A stretch of DNA of 12,865 nt from Hyphomicrobium sp. (GCA_030598645.1 JAUVPN010000032.1:1-12865); one strand, 5' to 3'; numbered from the stretch's first letter, positions 1-7,805 are shown. Notes: a model not told the origin generated them from the sequence alone. Program-made: numbers and translations.

Positions 1-150
<150 letters not shown>

Positions 151-265
151 TCAGGCCTAAAACAAGTTCAGGCATATTGCCGCCGCCGTATCGGAACCCG
201 GCGCCGGATGACAGAACGGACGAACCTACTACTGGGCCGCCCGAATATTCAACGCATTCGCTCCA

Positions 266-826
266 TTAAAGGCCCGATGGACCGCGGCCGATTGCAGCAA
301 TGCCGGTACGTGCGACCACGACCAAGCCCAGCTCTGTCATGATCTGAATAAATTGCTCGATCTTCGACGTTCGGCCCGTAATCTCGAAGACGAAGTGCTC
401 GGTTGAAGCGTCGATGACGTTGGCGCGAAAAATCTCTGCTAACCGGAGCGCCTCGATGCGCTTATCTCCTTTGCCCGAGACCTTGATCAGTGCCAGCTCG
501 CGCTCCAACGAACTCCCCTCGAGTGTCAGGTCATGCACACGGTGAACGGGAACCAGCCTTTCAAGCTGATGCTTGATCTGCTCGATGACGTTCGGTGTCC
601 CTCGCGTGACAATCGTGATGCGAGAGAGGTGCTTTTCGTGCTCGGTCTCGGTCACAGTGAGCGAGTCGATGTTGTAGCCACGTCCCGAAAAAAGGCCAAT
701 GACACGCGCTAGCACACCCGGCTCGTTATCGACGAGAACTGACAGCGTACGCGAGACAACTTCCTGCATTTCGCCGGGGCCGACGTAGTGGCTCTTTGAC
801 GGGCTCTTGGTAGCGGTATTGGTCAT
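266..826 (-). CDS. ilvN: Acetolactate synthase small (regulatory) subunit
   Basis: This is the regulatory subunit of acetohydroxyacid synthase; it binds feedback valine and activates the catalytic subunit. The product is 186 aa. Residues 1-24 are a polar, non-conserved extension. An ACT domain follows at about 26-99, beginning RTLSVLVDNEPGVLARVIGL and continuing through the RGYNIDSLTV segment typical of the family. A C-terminal small-subunit domain covers about 108-182, with LALIKV, the FEITG segment and a VARTGIAAIGRG ending. The length is slightly above the usual 160-180 aa because of the N-terminal extension. The ATG lies 8 bases after the stop of the small exported-protein gene, and I see no clear Shine-Dalgarno sequence in front of it, which suits translational coupling. 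The name ilvH is used for the same family; either symbol fits. Confidence 0.95.
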   Translation of the reverse strand: MTNTATKSPSKSHYVGPGEMQEVVSRTLSVLVDNEPGVLARVIGLFSGRGYNIDSLTVTETEHEKHLSRITIVTRGTPNVIEQIKHQLERLVPVHRVHDLTLEGSSLERELALIKVSGKGDKRIEALRLAEIFRANVIDASTEHFVFEITGRTSKIEQFIQIMTELGLVVVARTGIAAIGRGPSGL

Positions 827-834
827 AGGCGCGA

Positions 835-1365
835 CTACTGTGATTTTTGTTCCGTCTGGGGCGAAGATGGATTGTCCCCGGACGGCATCTTGGAACCGGG
901 AAACAGCGTTTTGTAGAAAAGAGGAAAGCCGTGTTCATCAACAAGCTCTTTGAAAGCTTCGACGTAGGATACTGGCACTTTGTAATTTGCGAACGCTGCC
1001 GTGATGCGCTGACCCATTGCATTGGCCAGCACCTGCGGACTTGGCGCGCCCTGCTGCCTCAGAGCGTCGGGCGGCACACGCGAATAGACGAGCGCAAGCA
1101 CCTGCGTCTCCATATAATCCTGTGCGATGCACGCCTCGAGCGCTTTCGTATACTCCTCGGAGAGCATGTGCGTCCTATAGCAAGCATCGATGAACTCATA
1201 TGCGCGGGTAGCGCCACGTCTTCGTTGCAAGGCAGCAAGCCGCGTCGCCGCATCCCTAATGTTGGCTACCTGATCCCACTCTAGGTTGGGCTCATCCGGC
1301 GGTGGACTTGCGCCAGCGACAAGCAAGCCGGCTAAGAGCACTGCGAAAGTCCGGCACGCCCTCAT
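835..1365 (-). CDS. Small exported protein of unknown function between ilvB and ilvN
   Basis: I do not recognise the family. The product is 176 aa. Residues 1-20 look like a signal peptide: Arg at 2 and 5, a hydrophobic stretch FAVLLAGLLVAG, and small residues AGAS before a Pro-rich start of the mature chain. The mature part is mostly helical in character, with a Cys pair (C62 and C79) that could form a disulfide in the periplasm, and ends in a low-complexity Ser/Pro/Gln/Lys tail (about 160-176). The ATG overlaps the ilvB stop in an ATGA arrangement, and AAGGTG sits five bases before it, so the start is well supported and translation is probably coupled to ilvB. The stop lies 8 bases before ilvN. 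Codon use looks like that of its neighbours. Its position within the AHAS genes argues for co-expression. A direct role in AHAS is unlikely if the protein is exported, because AHAS is cytoplasmic. Confidence 0.8.
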   Translation of the reverse strand: MRACRTFAVLLAGLLVAGASPPPDEPNLEWDQVANIRDAATRLAALQRRRGATRAYEFIDACYRTHMLSEEYTKALEACIAQDYMETQVLALVYSRVPPDALRQQGAPSPQVLANAMGQRITAAFANYKVPVSYVEAFKELVDEHGFPLFYKTLFPGSKMPSGDNPSSPQTEQKSQ

Positions 1366-3128
1366 ACCAGCACCTTGCCCTCATCGCTGATCGCCTGCTC
1401 AACCTCTTCCTCAGTGACATCGTCACCAAGTAGCATCTCATTGTGCGCCTTCCCGGACGGGATCATAGGAAAGCAGTTCGCGAGCGTTGCCACCCGGCAA
1501 TCAAAAATGACGGGTCCCTTCGTATCCATCATTTTGCGGATCGCATCATCGAGTTCAGCGGGATCCTCACAGCTAAGGCCCGTCCAGCCGTATGCTTCCG
1601 CCAGCTTGACAAAGTCTGGCAGGCTCTCCGTGTAGCTGTGCGACAGCCGATTGCCATGCAACAACTGTTGCCACTGGCGGACCATGCCCATGTATTGATT
1701 GTTCAGGATGAACACCTTAACCGGCAGGTCGAACTGCACCGCGGTGGAAGCCTCCTGTATGTTCATCAGGATGGACGCGTCGCCTGCAATGTCGATAACG
1801 AGCGACTCCGGGTGAGCCAATTGAACGCCGATGGCTGCCGGAAGGCCATAGCCCATCGTGCCGAGCCCGCCGGACGTCATCCACCGGTTCGGCTCTTCGA
1901 AGCGGAAAAACTGCGCTGCCCACATCTGATGCTGGCCAACCTCGGTGGTGATGTATGGATCGCGATCCTTGGTCAGCGTGTAAAGCCGCTCCACCGCGTA
2001 CTGAGGCATAATCACGTCACGCGAATTCTTATATGAAAGGGATTTTTTTGCTCGCCACTGGTCGACCTGCTTCCACCAAGCTTTATGTGCAGCCTTGTCC
2101 AGCTGTGGTGCCTTTGATTTCCAGATGCGCAGCATATCCTCCAGAGTGTAGGCAACATCGCCGACGATTGGGATGTCCACGCGTACGTTCTTGTTGATCG
2201 AGGACGGATCGATATCAATGTGGATCTTCTGCGACCCGGGCGAAAAGGCGTCGATGCGCCCGGTGATGCGGTCGTCAAAACGCGCACCTACCGCGACCAT
2301 AACATCGCAATCGTGCATTGCGAGGTTGGCCTCGTATGTACCGTGCATTCCGAGCATGCCGAGCCATTGCCTGTCTGAGGCGGGATAGGCACCAAGCCCC
2401 ATCAGCGTAGAGGTGATGGGATAACCTGTGAGCCTAACTAGTTCGCGCAGCAGTTGGCTGGCTTTGGCCCCAGAGTTGATCACACCGCCACCCGTATAGA
2501 ACAGTGGACGCTTGGCATTGATCAACAGATCCACAGCCTCCCGTACCGCCGTCTGCTCTGGCTTCATGCGTGGCTTATACGTCTTGTGGGCAATATTCGA
2601 GGGACCGACGTAGTTACCAGTGGCAAATTGAAGGTCCTTGGGGACGTCAACGACGACAGGACCCGGGCGGCCAGCCTTGGCGATGTAGAATGCCTCGTGA
2701 AGCACTCGCGCAAGGTCGTTGACGTCCTTTACGAGCCAGTTATGCTTCGTGCACGGACGCGTAATGCCAACAGTATCGCATTCCTGGAATGCATCGTTGC
2801 CTATCAAGTGCGTTGGGACCTGCCCGCAGATGCAAACTACCGGAACCGAATCCATCAGGGCGTCCGTTAAACCGGTGACGGCATTCGTCGCCCCCGGACC
2901 AGAGGTGACAAGCACCACGCCGACTTTGCCTGTCGAACGAGCATAACCTTCGGCCGCGTGCACCGCTCCGCCCTCCTGACGCACGAGCACGTGCTTGACC
3001 TTCTCTTGTTGGAAAAGCTCGTCGTAGATCGGCAACACCGCGCCACCAGGATAACCAAAGATGTGCTCGACACCTTGGTCCGAGAGCGCCGCAATCACCA
3101 TCTCGGCACCCGTCATCGTGCGTGCCAT
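1362..3128 (-). CDS. ilvB: Acetolactate synthase large (catalytic) subunit
   Basis: This is the catalytic subunit of acetohydroxyacid synthase. With ThDP, FAD and Mg2+ it condenses two pyruvates to acetolactate, or pyruvate with 2-oxobutyrate. The 588 aa length is normal for the family. The N-terminal ThDP-binding (PYR) domain has the conserved Glu at residue 52 (RQEGGAVHAAEGYAR) and the SGPGATN loop at 76-82. The central FAD-binding region includes GARFDDRITGR at 281-291. The C-terminal PP domain has the cofactor motif GD at 449-450 and NN at 476-477, separated by 25 residues, with QYMGMVRQW after it. The ATG follows a GGGGTGGG purine-rich ribosome site. The 3' end overlaps the next gene by four bases. 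The symbol ilvI is a common alternative for this subunit. Confidence 0.97.
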   Translation of the reverse strand: MARTMTGAEMVIAALSDQGVEHIFGYPGGAVLPIYDELFQQEKVKHVLVRQEGGAVHAAEGYARSTGKVGVVLVTSGPGATNAVTGLTDALMDSVPVVCICGQVPTHLIGNDAFQECDTVGITRPCTKHNWLVKDVNDLARVLHEAFYIAKAGRPGPVVVDVPKDLQFATGNYVGPSNIAHKTYKPRMKPEQTAVREAVDLLINAKRPLFYTGGGVINSGAKASQLLRELVRLTGYPITSTLMGLGAYPASDRQWLGMLGMHGTYEANLAMHDCDVMVAVGARFDDRITGRIDAFSPGSQKIHIDIDPSSINKNVRVDIPIVGDVAYTLEDMLRIWKSKAPQLDKAAHKAWWKQVDQWRAKKSLSYKNSRDVIMPQYAVERLYTLTKDRDPYITTEVGQHQMWAAQFFRFEEPNRWMTSGGLGTMGYGLPAAIGVQLAHPESLVIDIAGDASILMNIQEASTAVQFDLPVKVFILNNQYMGMVRQWQQLLHGNRLSHSYTESLPDFVKLAEAYGWTGLSCEDPAELDDAIRKMMDTKGPVIFDCRVATLANCFPMIPSGKAHNEMLLGDDVTEEEVEQAISDEGKVLV

Positions 3129-3226
3129 TATCCCACCCCATAAGAGAATACTGCCCGACGCGATCCTGAACCAGATGCCAAAGGGCGTAACTGATCACGT
3201 CTGCCGGCTTGAACGTTTGTCCGCAA

Positions 3227-3253
3227 ACTATGGCTGCAAAGATGACCGGTCAA
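3227..3253 (-). promoter_or_regulatory. Candidate ilvB promoter with overlapping 10-bp palindrome
   Basis: The 127-base gap between the miaA stop and the ilvB ATG holds, on the minus strand, TTGACC (3253-3248) and CATAGT (3232-3227) with a 15-base spacer, shorter than ideal. A perfect palindrome TGACCGGTCA (3243-3252) covers the -35-like hexamer, and a small hairpin GTTTG/CAAAC (3215-3228) follows. I found no leader peptide rich in Ile, Leu or Val codons and no terminator-like attenuator between here and ilvB. The promoter match is modest; the palindrome is the firmer observation. Confidence 0.25.
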
Positions 3254-3255
3254 TA

Positions 3256-4182
3256 CTATGAATCAATAAATGCTACAGAAGACCTCACTAAACTTTCTAT
3301 TTCTTTCGTAAGTAGCCACTTCCACGTAATCATGTGTCGTTGCGCCCATGTCAGCTGTCTTCTAGCGTACTGCCGCGTCTCGGCTCTGGTCTGAGCGATG
3401 GCCTCCTCGCGCGAAATCTGCCCTCGCAAATGTTGCATCAGCGGACGCACGCCGAGCGCGTTCATAATTGGCAGAGCAGGGTTGAGATGCGAGGCCACAA
3501 GCTGGCCCACCTCGTCCAGGCCTCCGTGCGCCATCATCGCGTCAAGGCGCGCCTCGATGCGCCAATGTAGCTCTTCGCGATCAGGCGTAACGACCAAGCG
3601 AATTGTATCGGCCTCCTTAAGTAACGGCTCTCCGGGCTGGCTTTGCCATTCCAGCAGCGAGACACCAGTTGCATCCAGCACCTCGAGAGCGCGAACGATG
3701 CGTTGCGTATCGCTTGGCGCCAATTTTTTCGCCATTCCCGGGTCTTGGCTGGAAAGAATGCGATGCAGTGCCTCAGCGCCCAACCTTGCGGCCTCCCCGC
3801 GCCAATGCGTGCGTACATTATCGGGCGTCGGCGGTATTGGAGAAAGCCCCTCCAACAGGGCCTTAAAATACAGTCCCGTTCCACCGACGAAGATGGCCCG
3901 CACGCCGTCTGCTCGCAGTTTGTCGTAGACGAGCTCTGCGTCCGTTCGGTAGCGGCCCACTGAATAAGGATCGTTGCCGCCCACGAACCCAAAAAGTGCG
4001 TGCTGAGCGCGCTCTTCATCCTCCTTGCTCGGGCGGGCGGTAAGGATGCGTAAGTCTCGATAGACTTGCATGGAGTCGGTGTTAATGACGACGCCATCGT
4101 AGTGCTTAGCCAGGGCTACTGCGAGACCTGATTTACCGCTCGCTGTTGGCCCTGCGATCAAGATGGGACGCCGGTCACTCAT
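3256..4182 (-). CDS. miaA: tRNA dimethylallyltransferase
   Basis: MiaA transfers the dimethylallyl group of DMAPP to N6 of adenosine 37 in tRNAs that read UNN codons, a cytoplasmic modification that supports decoding fidelity. The 308 aa product opens with MSDRRPILIAG and the P-loop GPTASGKS at residues 11-18. The family's INTDSMQVYRDLRILTARPS block follows, then VGGTGLYFKALLEGL and, towards the C-terminus, the basic segment ETRQYARRQLTWAQR. I chose the ATG at 4182 because the frame upstream is opened only by a TTG (4218) that would add 12 Arg/Val-rich residues not expected in MiaA. The ribosome site is weak. The gene sits between the porin (60-base gap) and ilvB (127-base gap) on one strand. 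A miaA next to ilvB is familiar in this bacterial order. Confidence 0.96.
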   Translation of the reverse strand: MSDRRPILIAGPTASGKSGLAVALAKHYDGVVINTDSMQVYRDLRILTARPSKEDEERAQHALFGFVGGNDPYSVGRYRTDAELVYDKLRADGVRAIFVGGTGLYFKALLEGLSPIPPTPDNVRTHWRGEAARLGAEALHRILSSQDPGMAKKLAPSDTQRIVRALEVLDATGVSLLEWQSQPGEPLLKEADTIRLVVTPDREELHWRIEARLDAMMAHGGLDEVGQLVASHLNPALPIMNALGVRPLMQHLRGQISREEAIAQTRAETRQYARRQLTWAQRHMITWKWLLTKEIESLVRSSVAFIDS

Positions 4183-4242
4183 GCCAGCAACAGGTAGCGC
4201 GCCCACGCGCAAGCGCAAGCGTACTTACGAGAAACCGTTTGC

Positions 4243-5619
4243 TCAATAGTTGATGGTAGTGCGCAGCCCTAAGACCGCGCCATCCGGTATGGGCTTGGTC
4301 GGGTCGTCTGGGTCCGCCACTCTCCCGCCAGGGTTCCAAAAGTACTGAAAGTCAGGCTGAAGGTACCATCCCGGAACGATTTCGGCCGTGTAGGCCACCT
4401 CAACCCCGGCTCCATAGGTCGATGTGATTAGCTCGCCCGCCTCTCTCTGGCTGGCAGCCTCATCACGAGAGATACCAACGTAGCCAAAGCCGATACCCAA
4501 TATATCGTTGGGCCGGGAGGGCATCACTCCAAAGAACGTCATTCCAACCTCCCAGTAAAAGTCCACTAGATTGCGGTCTGCCGGAGCCCCGATCACGCGA
4601 CCAAAGACCGAGATGCCTTTGGGATCACCACCGCCCGGCATGCGATAGATCATTTGGTCGACGATTGCATAAAGCCCGTAGTTTCCGTCAATGATGCGAT
4701 TGGGATCGCGTAAAGTTTCGAAGTCGCCAAAATGGTTCCAGCCTCCGACTTTGATCGTACCCGGGAGTTGGCCAGTGCCCTGATGGTACTTGAAGGCGCC
4801 TTCGGCGAAGAGCAATGGCGGACCATTGAATTCGAAATCCAAGCCATGTTTGTTGCAGATCTGAGCAAACACAGCGCCGCACGGCGGAGCCGGATCACCA
4901 TTATACAAAGCGACGAGTAAGGTGGTTTGGTCGTTCGGGTAAAGACCCAGACGGACACCCGGTGTCGCCAGAGGATAGGCTGGACCGCTACCTGGGAGGT
5001 CCTCCGCCGCAATCGTTGGCCATCCCCATGTACCGTTGAGGAACGCACCGCTGCCGTCGCTCAACAGAAACTCCGCGTCCGCCGCAAGTTGGCCAAAACG
5101 AATTGAGACTTTGTCATCGAAAAGTTTCTGATCGAGGTACAGCTCGAACAATCGTGTTGACGGTAACGCCTCAATGAAACTCACCGGTCTCAGCGTGCCG
5201 ATATTGGAGACCGAGATACTGCTCCCGTGGATCCAATAGCCGTTGGTGAAGAAGGTCAGGCCCTTCCAGCCCATCATCTTCTCCATGTCGGCTTCGACCA
5301 CGACCTCCAGACGCCCAGTGTAGTGGGCGCTTTGTTTTAACCCACCGGTCGGATTACCCAGCACCTCGCCAATGTAATTGATGCCATATTGGATGCCGTG
5401 CTTGCCAAGCCTAGAGCGCACGCCACCGGGATCTGCGAGATGCTCTGGTAGACTGGTCGCGATGGAGGGCTCAGGGATTCCCGGAATCCGTCCACCTTCT
5501 TCTTGGATTGTCTGGGCAGCCGCCGGGGCAATCGCAAACGCCATCGCGGCACACATCGGTGCCACGAGGGCGCGGCAGACCTGCCGAAGTATCCCCCAAA
5601 AACTGACCAACGCCTTCAT
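4243..5619 (-). CDS. OprB-family carbohydrate-selective porin
   Basis: This is an outer-membrane beta-barrel protein of the OprB type, which lets sugars and other small solutes diffuse into the periplasm. The 458 aa product has a signal peptide (about 1-35) with a hydrophobic core and an AAA-Q cleavage-like site. The mature chain follows with family-like segments: SRLGKHGIQYGINYIGEVLGN near residue 70, a strand reading YTGRLEVVVEADMEK, and RLFELYLDQKLFDDKVSIRFGQL in the middle. It finishes in alternating aromatic strands and the terminal residues LRTTINY; an aromatic C-terminus is usual for outer-membrane barrels. Length is in the normal 400-480 range. Substrate cannot be deduced. It is the first gene of the minus-strand run leading to miaA and ilvB and has no visible functional tie to them. 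Confidence 0.85.
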   Translation of the reverse strand: MKALVSFWGILRQVCRALVAPMCAAMAFAIAPAAAQTIQEEGGRIPGIPEPSIATSLPEHLADPGGVRSRLGKHGIQYGINYIGEVLGNPTGGLKQSAHYTGRLEVVVEADMEKMMGWKGLTFFTNGYWIHGSSISVSNIGTLRPVSFIEALPSTRLFELYLDQKLFDDKVSIRFGQLAADAEFLLSDGSGAFLNGTWGWPTIAAEDLPGSGPAYPLATPGVRLGLYPNDQTTLLVALYNGDPAPPCGAVFAQICNKHGLDFEFNGPPLLFAEGAFKYHQGTGQLPGTIKVGGWNHFGDFETLRDPNRIIDGNYGLYAIVDQMIYRMPGGGDPKGISVFGRVIGAPADRNLVDFYWEVGMTFFGVMPSRPNDILGIGFGYVGISRDEAASQREAGELITSTYGAGVEVAYTAEIVPGWYLQPDFQYFWNPGGRVADPDDPTKPIPDGAVLGLRTTINY

Positions 5620-5662
5620 GACCCCGAACCATCGGTGCGCGACTGTTATTCTGTAACAAAGC

Positions 5663-5700
5663 GTCCGATTTTATATATTGGTCAAGGTGTCCGATATTGG
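5663..5700. repeat. Repeated CCAATAT/ATCGGAC element upstream of the porin
   Basis: On the minus strand two copies of a split motif occur 44-81 bases before the porin ATG: a compact CCAATATCGGAC (5700-5689) and a stretched CCAATAT...ATCGGAC (5681-5663) in which a few extra A/T bases separate the halves. On the plus strand these are GTCCGAT at 5663 and 5689 and ATATTGG at 5675 and 5694. A TTGACC (5686-5681) and an A/T-rich TATAAAAT run lie within it, but their spacing does not make a standard promoter. A regulator site is possible; this is inference from repetition alone. Confidence 0.3.
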
Positions 5701-5778
5701 CAGTACGGTTTGATCCCACCTTTCCTTTGCTTTTCCTCACGCTTTAACGGCCCGTGTGACCTACGAAGCACGCTAAAG

Positions 5779-5809
5779 GCCACAGTTCGAATCAAAAAAA
5801 GACTGTGGC
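5779..5809. repeat. 8-bp perfect inverted repeat with A-rich loop
   Basis: GCCACAGT (5779-5786) pairs perfectly with ACTGTGGC (5802-5809) around a 15-base loop that contains seven consecutive A residues. It lies about 115 bases before the likely CDGSH start and 160 bases before the porin start. It does not look like a terminator in either direction, because the A/T run is in the loop and not after the stem. It may be an operator or an mRNA leader hairpin for the CDGSH gene. Confidence 0.35.
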
Positions 5810-5922
5810 GCCGCCAGCCGGCCAGACTTGTCCATCTCGTCAGAACCCGGTAGCGATGAATTACCAGATCCGCCCCGGCAGCACTGGAACGATGAGCTAA
5901 AAGCACACAGATGGAGATGGGT

Positions 5923-6165
5923 ATGGCTGAAGAGCCCGTGGTCGCTCAGAAGGGCCCTTACCAGGTTGAGCTCACTGAAGGTAAGCCTTACTTTTATTGC
6001 AGATGCGGGCGCTCTCAGAACCAACCGTTCTGCGATGGTTCGCACAAGGACACAGGCATCGAACCTATGCGTTTTACGGTGGATCACACAGGCACATTCA
6101 ATATTTGCGGCTGCAAAAATACTGACGATGAGCCCTATTGCGACGGTTCCCACCTGATGCTCTGA
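5923..6165 (+). CDS. Tandem CDGSH iron-sulfur domain protein
   Basis: This is a small soluble protein with two CDGSH-type [2Fe-2S] sites, each held by three Cys and one His. From the chosen start the product is 80 aa. The first site is C26, C28, C37 and H41 (CRCGRSQNQPFCDGSH) and the second C62, C64, C73 and H77 (CGCKNTDDEPYCDGSH). This resembles the mitochondrial CISD3/MiNT arrangement, in which both domains lie in one chain; roles in redox or cluster transfer are proposed for that family. Three in-frame ATGs occur (5911, 5917, 5923). I prefer 5923 because GGAG at 5913-5916 is correctly spaced before it and the protein then begins MAEEPVVAQK, like known relatives. The gene stands alone, divergent from the porin and convergent with the symporter. 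Confidence 0.9.
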   Translation: MAEEPVVAQKGPYQVELTEGKPYFYCRCGRSQNQPFCDGSHKDTGIEPMRFTVDHTGTFNICGCKNTDDEPYCDGSHLML

Positions 6166-6171
6166 AATTAC

Positions 6172-6195
6172 ATGCCGCGATTGTCCGCAGGGCAT
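6172..6195. terminator. Possible hairpin between convergent CDGSH and symporter genes
   Basis: The 36-base gap between the two convergent stops holds an imperfect hairpin: ATGCC GCG (6172-6179) pairing with CGC and GGCAT (6186-6195) with a two-base AG bulge. No T-run follows on either strand, so it is not a classical rho-independent terminator. It is the only structure here that could mark the 3' ends. Confidence 0.25.
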
Positions 6196-6201
6196 ACACG
6201 A

Positions 6202-7788
6202 TCAGCGCTGAGTCTTCCTAATCTCACCTCTTTGCAAACGATCCAGGTATGAGTTCATCTCCTCCTTCACCACCGGCATGAGAACGTAAAGGCCCGCGAT
6301 GTTGATGAGTGCCATTGCGAAGATCGCTGCGTCCGCAAAATCTATGACCGACCCAAGATTCATCGCGGCACCTATAACCACAAAAACGCAGAAAATCACT
6401 TTAAACGTTAGCTCCCTGCGCCGCCCCTCGCCGAATAGGTAGGTCCACGCCTTCACCCCGTAATAGGACCAAGAGATCATAGTTGAGAAGGCAAACAATA
6501 CGACCGCCACGGCAAGGACATAAGGAAACCAGCTTATCCCCTTACCGAAAGCTGCAGATGTCAATGCCACACCTGTCAGGCCTCCTTCTGTCGCAACACG
6601 CCCGGCCTCGTTATTCCAGATATAGAGCCCCGACTGCGGATCAAACTCCAGCACACCTGTGATAACAATTACCAACGCCGTCATCGTGCAGATAACAACC
6701 GTGTCTATAAATGGCTCCAAGAGCGAGACAAAGCCTTCTGTTATGGGCTCTTTAGTTCGAACGGCCGAGTGTGCGATGGAGGCTGAACCAATTCCGGCTT
6801 CGTTTGAGAATGCTGCACGCCGGAAGCCTTGGATTAAAGCACCAACAATGCCGCCTGCGACGCCAAGCCCGGTGAACGCTCCTGAAACAATTTGACCTAG
6901 CGCCCAAGGCACCTTGTCGATGAACATCGCAAGAATCACGAGCGCAGCACCCACATAGAGCACTGCCATAAATGGTACGATCTTCTCGGTGAAGCGCGCA
7001 ATGGAACGAATACCGCCCACGATGACGAGAAAGACAACGCTCGCCATAACAAGCCCCGTAACCCATCCCTCACCGCTCAGAATGCTATTTGCTCCTCCCG
7101 TCACGTTGACGATTTGCGCGTGCACTTGATTGGCCTGAAACATATTGCCGCCACCCAAAGCGCCCATCACGCAAAACACAGCGAACACAACCGCCATCAC
7201 CCGTCCCGGCAACCCCAATCCTTTTTCTTCAAGTCCCTTCGACAAGTAGTACATCGGTCCGCCTGATACCGATCCGTCGGGATATTCGTTGCGGTATTTC
7301 ACTCCCAGCGTGCACTCGGTGAACTTCGAGGCCATACCCATCAGGCCCGCGAGAATCATCCAAAACGTAGCGCCAGGTCCGCCGATAGCAACCGCAACTG
7401 CTACACCAGCGATGTTTCCCAAGCCGACGGTGCCCGATAGCGCTGTCGCCAACGCCTGAAAATGACTCACCTCGCCGGCATCTTCGGGTCGCGAATAGTC
7501 GCCCTTGACGAGGTCGATTGAGTGGCGAAATGCACGCACCTGTATGAACCCAAAATAGAAGGTGAATATCGTCGCCGCGATAATGAGCCAAAGAACGATC
7601 CACGGAATGTCGGTGCCCGGCAGCGGTGAAAAAATGAATTTTACGAACGGTGTTGTTACGGCGCCGACAAACTCATTTATGGTCTCATCGATGGTTTGTG
7701 CGTGCACGCTGCTTGACGAGACGAGCAACAGCAACATCGCGCCCAACGTTATCGGCAGCGTCTTGCGATCGAAGATCATGCTTAGCAT
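6202..7788 (-). CDS. AGCS-family sodium:alanine/glycine symporter
   Basis: This is an inner-membrane secondary transporter of the alanine/glycine:cation symporter family (APC-like fold), importing a small neutral amino acid with Na+. The product is 528 aa. Residues about 11-30 form a hydrophobic segment ending SSVHA-QT that looks like a cleavable signal peptide; the family core follows, with roughly ten further membrane segments. Family hallmarks include [20 protein letters not shown] (about 105-124), [43 protein letters not shown] and the late [20 protein letters not shown]. It ends in a polar, charged tail. The gene starts 17 bases after the universal stress protein stop on the same strand, so the two probably share a transcript. 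Substrate (alanine, glycine or another) cannot be told from sequence alone. Confidence 0.93.
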   Translation of the reverse strand: MLSMIFDRKTLPITLGAMLLLLVSSSSVHAQTIDETINEFVGAVTTPFVKFIFSPLPGTDIPWIVLWLIIAATIFTFYFGFIQVRAFRHSIDLVKGDYSRPEDAGEVSHFQALATALSGTVGLGNIAGVAVAVAIGGPGATFWMILAGLMGMASKFTECTLGVKYRNEYPDGSVSGGPMYYLSKGLEEKGLGLPGRVMAVVFAVFCVMGALGGGNMFQANQVHAQIVNVTGGANSILSGEGWVTGLVMASVVFLVIVGGIRSIARFTEKIVPFMAVLYVGAALVILAMFIDKVPWALGQIVSGAFTGLGVAGGIVGALIQGFRRAAFSNEAGIGSASIAHSAVRTKEPITEGFVSLLEPFIDTVVICTMTALVIVITGVLEFDPQSGLYIWNNEAGRVATEGGLTGVALTSAAFGKGISWFPYVLAVAVVLFAFSTMISWSYYGVKAWTYLFGEGRRRELTFKVIFCVFVVIGAAMNLGSVIDFADAAIFAMALINIAGLYVLMPVVKEEMNSYLDRLQRGEIRKTQR

Positions 7789-7805
7789 TTTTTGTGCTTC
7801 AATTT

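Larger units (their letters stand above)
5620..5922. other. Divergent intergenic region between porin and CDGSH gene
   Basis: No gene is supported here. It must hold the promoters for both divergent genes, but neither has a clear -35/-10 pair. It contains the repeated motif described above (5663-5700), a pyrimidine-rich patch around 5718-5745, and an inverted repeat at 5779-5809. Small open frames crossing it on either strand lack ribosome sites and have shadow-like, Arg/Ser-rich translations. Confidence 0.6.

Noticed and set aside
847..1284. Plus-strand 145-aa frame opposite the exported-protein gene
   Set aside because: An antisense shadow: the minus-strand gene has a signal peptide, ribosome site and ATGA overlap with ilvB, while this frame is rich in Arg/His/Cys with no motif.
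3129..3255. Attenuator or leader peptide upstream of ilvB
   Set aside because: I looked for a short frame rich in Ile/Leu/Val codons followed by alternative hairpins and a T-run; none is present.
5828..6157. Plus-strand 109-aa frame overlapping the CDGSH gene
   Set aside because: It is another reading frame of the same DNA; the CDGSH frame has two complete metal-binding motifs and a ribosome site.
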